Origin: Oscillospiraceae bacterium | GTDB taxonomy: Bacteria > Bacillota > Clostridia > Oscillospirales > Ruminococcaceae | Direction of reading: 5' to 3' | Length of the DNA: 63,818 bases | Assembly (NCBI GenBank): GCA_017408395.1 | Contig: JAFQUQ010000048.1 | Span: 1 to 63,818 of the forward strand | Shown here: positions 59,578-63,818 of the stretch, in pieces | Layout of the letters: every line of letters begins with the position of its first letter | Numbering within the stretch: position 1 is the first letter of the stretch | Position numbers and translations under genes: made by a program | Notes under the pieces: generated by a model | What the model saw: the letters and a program-made list of their open reading frames with translations, nothing else | What the model was told of the DNA's origin: nothing | The model's database searches: none

Positions 59578-59697
59578 AAGCTTCTCCTTGAGGAGAGGCT
59601 GTCATCTTAAGGTGACTGATGAGGTGATTGATCTGCACGTATTAACTACCTCATCCGCCTCGCCTTGCTCGGCACCTTCTCCTCAAGGGGAAGGCTT
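59578..59697 (+). repeat. 120-bp repeat flanking a DUF559 gene, copy R
   Basis: Same orientation and layout as the copy at 59074-59193: end hairpins, a GATGAGGTGATT inner arm and CCGCCTCGCCTTGCTCGGCA. Its right end overlaps the last two bases of pth. Confidence 0.9.
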
Positions 59698-60325
59698 AAG
59701 AATTAAACTTATTCATAGCCTCGTCGGTCTTGCCTTTGACCATAAGCTCCAGTGCGGAAACTGCCTTTTCCGTGCCCTCCTGCATAAGTTTAAGCTCATC
59801 GGCGGTGAAATTTGACAATACCCACGCCGCAAGGTCGTAGTCCTTATGAGGTTTTGCGCCTACGCCTGTTTTTATGCGTGGGAAGGTGTTTTCCCCTGTT
59901 AAATAGATGATGGATTTAATGCCGTTGTGACCGCCGTCGGAGCCTTTGCGGCGTATTCTTAATTTTGAAGGTTCAAGGCTTATGTCGTCATAGCAGACGA
60001 TAACATTTTCAATGGGTATCTTGTAAAAGTTCATTGCCTCAACGACCGCCTCGCCGCTGTTATTCATAAATGTGGACGGCTTCATCAGAAGACAGCTTAC
60101 ACCGCTTATGACAGCTGTGCCCGTAAGCGACTTGAACTTTATCTTTTTTACGTCGGCATTGTATTTTTCAGCAAGCTTGTCAATGACCATAAAGCCTGCG
60201 TTGTGACGGGTGTTTGCGTACTGTTCGCCGGGATTTCCGAGACCTACGATGATGTATTCGGGCTTGCCTGCGGCAGTGTTTTCCTTTTCTGCGTTAAGTT
60301 TGTCAAAAATATCGAAAATGCTCAT
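59696..60325 (-). CDS. pth: Peptidyl-tRNA hydrolase
   Basis: A 209-residue enzyme that releases peptides from peptidyl-tRNA for reuse. It contains GLGNPGEQYANTRHNAGFM (the catalytic His is in TRHN), LLMKPSTFMNNSGEAV and the conserved Asp in CYDDISLEPSKLRIRRKGSDGGHNG. About 15 extra residues precede EYIIVGLGNPG, compared with the shortest family members. It is upstream of the DUF559 cassette and downstream of prs on the same strand. The stop region abuts the R repeat. Confidence 0.96.
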   Translation of the reverse strand: MSIFDIFDKLNAEKENTAAGKPEYIIVGLGNPGEQYANTRHNAGFMVIDKLAEKYNADVKKIKFKSLTGTAVISGVSCLLMKPSTFMNNSGEAVVEAMNFYKIPIENVIVCYDDISLEPSKLRIRRKGSDGGHNGIKSIIYLTGENTFPRIKTGVGAKPHKDYDLAAWVLSNFTADELKLMQEGTEKAVSALELMVKGKTDEAMNKFNS

Positions 60326-60444
60326 TTTTCTATCCTTTCAAGCGGTGCTGTTTCTTTTTAAACCGCAATAACCCCTGATCCGCATACACGGGGTATGCAG
60401 ATAAGGGGTGGGTTTGTATGTATTTACCCGATGTCGGGTGTTGA

Positions 60445-61407
60445 TCAGGTATTGAAAAGAGGAGAAACAGGACGGTCGTCGTAAATTCTCTGGATAGCCT
60501 GTGCAAAAACAGGTGCAACAGGGAGAATTGTGATCTTGTCGATCTTCTTTTCTGCAGGCATTGCGATAGTGTCAAGGATAACAAGCTCCTTGATCACGCT
60601 GTTCTGAATTCTTTCAATAGCAGGACCTGAAAGTACGCCGTGTGTAGCACAAGCGTAAACATTTCTTGCGCCGCCTACTTCAATGATAGCCTTTGCAGCG
60701 TTGCAGAGTGTACCTGCTGTGTCGATCATATCGTCAACAAGGATAACGTCCTTATCTCTTACGTCGCCGATGATGTTCATAACTTCGCATACGTTAGCCT
60801 TCTGACGTCTCTTGTCTACGATAGCAAGAGGTGCTTCGAAACGCTGTGCAAAGTTTCTTGCTCTTGTTACGGAGCCCAGGTCAGGAGATACTACCATACA
60901 GTTTTCTCTTGAATCCTTGAACTTTTCAACAAAGTAAGGAGCAAGGAGAGGAACACCGAGAAGGTGGTCAACAGGGATATTGAAGAAGCCCTGGATCTGA
61001 GGACAGTGAAGGTCCATTGAAAGAACTCTGTCTGCACCTGCTGTTGTGATAAGGTCAGCAACAAGCTTTGCGGAGATCGGGTCTCTTGCCTTTGTCTTTC
61101 TGTCCTGTCTTGCATAGCCGAGGTATGGGATAACAGCTGTGATGCGGCCTGCGGAAGCTCTCTTGAATGCGTCGATCATAATGAGAAGCTCCATAAGGTT
61201 GTCATTTACAGGTGAGCTGAGGGACTGTACAACGAAAACGTCGGAGCCTCTGATGGATTCCTTGATGGAAACGCTGATCTCACCGTCAGAGAAGGTCACA
61301 ACCTCGGACTGACCAAGCGGTAAGCCCAGCTCCGTTGCGATCTGAGTCGCAACATCAGGATTTGAGTTTGCAGTAAAGATTTTGATATCCTTGCCGTGAA
61401 GATTCAT
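60445..61407 (-). CDS. prs: Ribose-phosphate pyrophosphokinase
   Basis: A 320-residue enzyme that makes PRPP from ribose 5-phosphate and ATP, needed for nucleotides, histidine and tryptophan. It contains [41 protein letters not shown], the pyrophosphate loop DMHCPQ-like [13 protein letters not shown], and the PRPP loop [13 protein letters not shown]. It is preceded by glmU with a 71-bp gap, as in many Firmicutes. Confidence 0.97.
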   Translation of the reverse strand: MNLHGKDIKIFTANSNPDVATQIATELGLPLGQSEVVTFSDGEISVSIKESIRGSDVFVVQSLSSPVNDNLMELLIMIDAFKRASAGRITAVIPYLGYARQDRKTKARDPISAKLVADLITTAGADRVLSMDLHCPQIQGFFNIPVDHLLGVPLLAPYFVEKFKDSRENCMVVSPDLGSVTRARNFAQRFEAPLAIVDKRRQKANVCEVMNIIGDVRDKDVILVDDMIDTAGTLCNAAKAIIEVGGARNVYACATHGVLSGPAIERIQNSVIKELVILDTIAMPAEKKIDKITILPVAPVFAQAIQRIYDDRPVSPLFNT

Positions 61408-61478
61408 TTTAAAATTCCCCTTTTAAATATTTTTATATGATAAATGTTTATTAAGTCCTTGAATAAAATGCAGGCGGC

Positions 61479-62864
61479 TTACTTTTTCCTGAGCTTGCCC
61501 TCTGAGTAGCCTTCCTTTATGTGCATATCGCTTCTTTCAATGCATAATGCGCCGTCGGGAACGTCGGAAGTAACTGTTGAGCCTGCCGCTGTGTAAGCGT
61601 AGTTTCCTACCTTTACGGGAGCGATGAGGTTTGTGTTGCAGCCGATGAATGCGCCGTCGCCGATTGTTGTACGGTGCTTGTTCATTCCGTCGTAGTTTAC
61701 GGTAACGGTGCCGCAGCCGAAGTTTACGCCGCTTCCCACGTCGCTGTCGCCCACATATGTAAGATGTGCAGCAGCAGTTCTTTCGCCGATAACGGAGTTC
61801 TTTATTTCAACGAAGTCGCCGATTTTAACGCCTGACTTAACGTGGCTGTTCATTCTTACGTGAACGAACGGTCCCATTTTTACACCGTCGTCAATCTGTG
61901 AGTCGTAGACCTGAACTGTGTTGAGGATGGTGTTATCGCCGACTGTGCTGTTTTCAATGAGGCAGTTCGGACCGATAACGCAGTTTTCACCGATTACAGT
62001 GTTTCCTTTTAAAATAGTACCTTGTAAAATTTTTGTGCCTGTACCGATTTTTACGCTTCTGCCGATGGTCACGCCGTCTGTGCAGACAAACTCAACGCCG
62101 TTGTCAAGGTGCTTGCCGATAACGGCTTCTCTTGCGGCGTTATTGAGCTTAAGCAGACCTCTGCGGTCGTTTGCACCCAGAACAACATCGGGGTTAGGAG
62201 AAATATAAGCTCCTGCACGGTGTCCCGCATCAATTAAAATGAAAACGGAGTCTGTCAGGTAGTATTCGCCCTGTGAATTGTTCGGCTTTATCTCGCCTAA
62301 AGCGTAAAGGAGCTGTTCTGTTTTAAACCAGTATGCCCCTGAATTTATTTCGCAGATTTTTTTCTGCTCGTTGGTTGCGTCCTTTTCTTCAACGATGCCC
62401 TTGATTCCTTTTCTGTCAGGGGTACGGAGTATTCTGCCGTAGCCGTAAGGATTTTCAACCTCGGAGGTTATTACCGTAACAGCGTTTCCGTCCGCAATGT
62501 GAAGCTCAAGAGCCTGCTTTACGGTTTCCGAATCAACAAAGGGAGCGTCGCCGCAGAGAATAAGCGTGTTGCCGCCCATATGCTCTTTAAGCCAGTCCAC
62601 CGCCATCATTACGGCGTGACCTGTGCCCATACGCTCTTCCTGCATAACGGTTGTGCATCTTCCGTTGAGATAATTTTCGATAACTTCGGCGTTGTAGCCC
62701 TTTACAACGCATATATTTCCGATTTCCGCTTCTTCGCAGGACTTGAGAGCCCATTCCAGCATAGGCTCGCCAAGCACCTCAAACATAGGCTTGGGAAGGT
62801 CTGATTTCATTCTCTTTCCCTGTCCGCCTGCAAGGATAACGGCGCAGTTGTTATTCATAGACAA
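61479..62864 (-). CDS. glmU: Bifunctional UDP-GlcNAc pyrophosphorylase / GlcN-1-P acetyltransferase
   Basis: A 461-residue enzyme that makes UDP-GlcNAc for peptidoglycan and teichoic acid synthesis. The N-terminal half has the nucleotidyltransferase signature LAGGQGKRMKSDLPKPM. The C-terminal half has hexapeptide repeats of the left-handed beta-helix (GENCVIGPNCLIENSTVGDN and onward) and the acetyltransferase region TAAAHLTYVGDSDVG. It heads a glmU-prs pair behind a TTGAAA-17-AATACT promoter. Confidence 0.97.
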   Translation of the reverse strand: MSMNNNCAVILAGGQGKRMKSDLPKPMFEVLGEPMLEWALKSCEEAEIGNICVVKGYNAEVIENYLNGRCTTVMQEERMGTGHAVMMAVDWLKEHMGGNTLILCGDAPFVDSETVKQALELHIADGNAVTVITSEVENPYGYGRILRTPDRKGIKGIVEEKDATNEQKKICEINSGAYWFKTEQLLYALGEIKPNNSQGEYYLTDSVFILIDAGHRAGAYISPNPDVVLGANDRRGLLKLNNAAREAVIGKHLDNGVEFVCTDGVTIGRSVKIGTGTKILQGTILKGNTVIGENCVIGPNCLIENSTVGDNTILNTVQVYDSQIDDGVKMGPFVHVRMNSHVKSGVKIGDFVEIKNSVIGERTAAAHLTYVGDSDVGSGVNFGCGTVTVNYDGMNKHRTTIGDGAFIGCNTNLIAPVKVGNYAYTAAGSTVTSDVPDGALCIERSDMHIKEGYSEGKLRKK

Positions 62865-62928
62865 ATTCTCCTTTTCATAAGGAAATGGAGGTATATGCTC
62901 CTATCCGCAAATACCAATACCTATTACA

Positions 62929-62957
62929 AGTATTGCACATTTTAAATTAAATTTCAA
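62929..62957 (-). promoter_or_regulatory. Probable glmU-prs promoter
   Basis: On the minus strand TTGAAA (62957-62952), 17-bp spacer, AATACT (62934-62929), about 65 bases before the glmU start. Confidence 0.55.
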
Positions 62958-63042
62958 TAGTATTTTGTGACTTTGTTGATTATGCGACTTCTTTATGCAA
63001 AATAAACAAAAAAATTGTCTATAATTTTCTTAGTCAATGGTA

Positions 63043-63143
63043 TGGAAAATAGTGCGGAAATCTGCTATAATATATTTATGACCGTGTGCAGGAAAAATAC
63101 CCTTTTAAAATGGAATATTTTTCCTTGGTGAAGAACGCACGGT
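63043..63143 (+). promoter_or_regulatory. ppdK promoter and leader hairpin
   Basis: TATAAT (63066-63071) with a weak -35 (TGGAAA, 63043-63048) gives a transcript start near 63078. The leader folds into a long hairpin: ACCGTGTGC / GCACGGT outside (63081-63089, 63137-63143) and a perfect 10-bp AGGAAAAATA / TATTTTTCCT inside (63090-63099, 63116-63125). It ends 13 bases before the GGAGGT of ppdK. The 305-bp gap between glmU and ppdK holds no gene. Confidence 0.6.
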
Positions 63144-63169
63144 AACTAAATTTATTGGAGGTAATACCA

Positions 63170-63818
63170 ATGGCAAAACAGTACTGTTATTTATTCTCCG
63201 AGGGTAATGCTGACATGCGTGAAATCCTCGGCGGTAAGGGTGCAAACCTTGCAGAAATGACCAACATGGGTCTTCCTGTTCCACAGGGTTTCACAATTTC
63301 CACAGAAGCTTGCACAGCTTACTATGATGACGGCCGTAAGATCAATGACGAAATTCAGGCTCAGATTAACGAATATATCGTTAAGATGGAAGAAGTTACA
63401 GGCAAGAAGTTCGGCGACAAGACTAATCCTCTTCTCGTTTCCGTTCGTTCCGGTGCTCGTGCTTCCATGCCTGGTATGATGGATACAATCCTCAACCTCG
63501 GTCTTAACGAAGACGTTGTAAACTATATGGCAGAAGCATCCAACAACCCACGTTGGGCTTGGGACTGCTACAGAAGATTCATTCAGATGTACTCCGACGT
63601 TGTTATGGAAGTTGGTAAGAAGTACTTTGAAGAACTCATCGACGAAATGAAGGAAGCTAAGGGCGTAACTCAGGACGTTGATCTTACAGCTGACGACCTC
63701 AAGACTCTTGCAGGTCAGTTCAAGGCTGAATATAAGAACAAGATCGGCAAGGATTTCCCCTCCGATCCCAAAGAGCAGCTTATGGGCGCTGTTGAGGCTG
63801 TTTTCCGTTCATGGGACA
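63170..63818 (+). CDS. ppdK: Pyruvate, phosphate dikinase, N-terminal part
   Basis: The first 216 residues of PPDK, cut by the window end. The start MAKQYCYLFSEGNADMREILG, then GKGANLAEMTNMGLPVPQGF and LLVSVRSGARASMPGMMDTILNLG, are the nucleotide-binding domain of the PPDK family. The enzyme interconverts pyruvate, ATP and phosphate with PEP, AMP and pyrophosphate; in anaerobes it serves glycolysis or gluconeogenesis. GGAGGT lies seven bases before the ATG. The codon pattern is that of very highly expressed genes. Confidence 0.97.
   Translation, partial: MAKQYCYLFSEGNADMREILGGKGANLAEMTNMGLPVPQGFTISTEACTAYYDDGRKINDEIQAQINEYIVKMEEVTGKKFGDKTNPLLVSVRSGARASMPGMMDTILNLGLNEDVVNYMAEASNNPRWAWDCYRRFIQMYSDVVMEVGKKYFEELIDEMKEAKGVTQDVDLTADDLKTLAGQFKAEYKNKIGKDFPSDPKEQLMGAVEAVFRSWD

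Noticed and set aside
59588-59697. Repeats around the DUF559 gene as a CRISPR array
   Set aside because: Only two copies, 120 bp each, about 385 bp apart and with internal palindromes; no regular short spacers and no cas genes.
59588-59815. Plus-strand frame across the right 120-bp repeat and pth
   Set aside because: Made of repeat sequence and antisense pth; no ribosome binding site.

Overview
The window is a 63.8-kb chromosomal stretch from a low-to-mid-GC Gram-positive bacterium of the Clostridia. The best guess is a Ruminococcus-like member of the Oscillospiraceae. This rests on the gene repertoire: spoVS-ymdB, RNase Y plus RNase J, a GdpP-type phosphodiesterase, a T-box, an ECF thiamine transporter, ppdK and many lipoproteins. 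It also rests on AGGAGG-type ribosome binding sites and frequent GTG/TTG starts. No rRNA, tRNA, CRISPR array, prophage or intact insertion sequence was seen. The species assignment is inference.

Layout. 1-1842 (+): serine biosynthesis (serC 3' end, a small DUF6440 protein, serA). 1940-15946 (-): a long housekeeping block: spoVS, ymdB, recG, ftsH, tilS, dnaB, rplI, a membrane protein, a SUFU-domain protein, gdpP and RNase J. 16379-19834 (+): a metal-efflux operon (CadC/SmtB-type sensor, methyltransferase, CadA-type ATPase) with a clear palindromic operator and a strong terminator. 19867-21983: a repeat followed by a FeoB-like transporter. 22031-30671: mixed single genes, including a cell-wall-binding-repeat protein, an orphan amino-acid-binding lipoprotein, an orphan MazF, two membrane proteins, an SprA-like metalloprotease-family protein, a flavin reductase, a pseudouridine synthase and an MsmK-type ATPase. 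thiT lies behind a TPP riboswitch. 31070-33150 (+): greA-lysS. 33199-35496 (-): a membrane GGDEF-EAL protein with a degenerate GGDEF motif.

The most distinctive block is 35610-44318 (-). A CNNM/CBS membrane protein is followed by five tandem, divergent lipoproteins that each carry a transglutaminase-like Cys-His-Asp domain, apparently from one strong promoter at about 44430. After it come a radical SAM protein, an epimerase, an ECF sigma/DUF4179 anti-sigma pair, an O-antigen-ligase-like membrane protein and RNase Y. The RNase Y leader is long and contains an unexpected open frame. A Thr T-box then controls a small membrane protein plus thrS.

From 54868 to 59697 mfd sits between two repeat structures. 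On its 3' side is a 719-bp island of nested palindromes with long inverted ends. On its 5' side is a DUF559 endonuclease-like gene enclosed by two 120-bp direct repeats. A shorter relative of the first structure (the 80-82 bp palindrome plus tail) lies in front of feoB. The window ends with pth, prs, glmU (-) and the start of ppdK (+).

Coordinates of starts were set by ribosome-binding-site position. Functions come from recognisable motifs read directly. No database search could be run.
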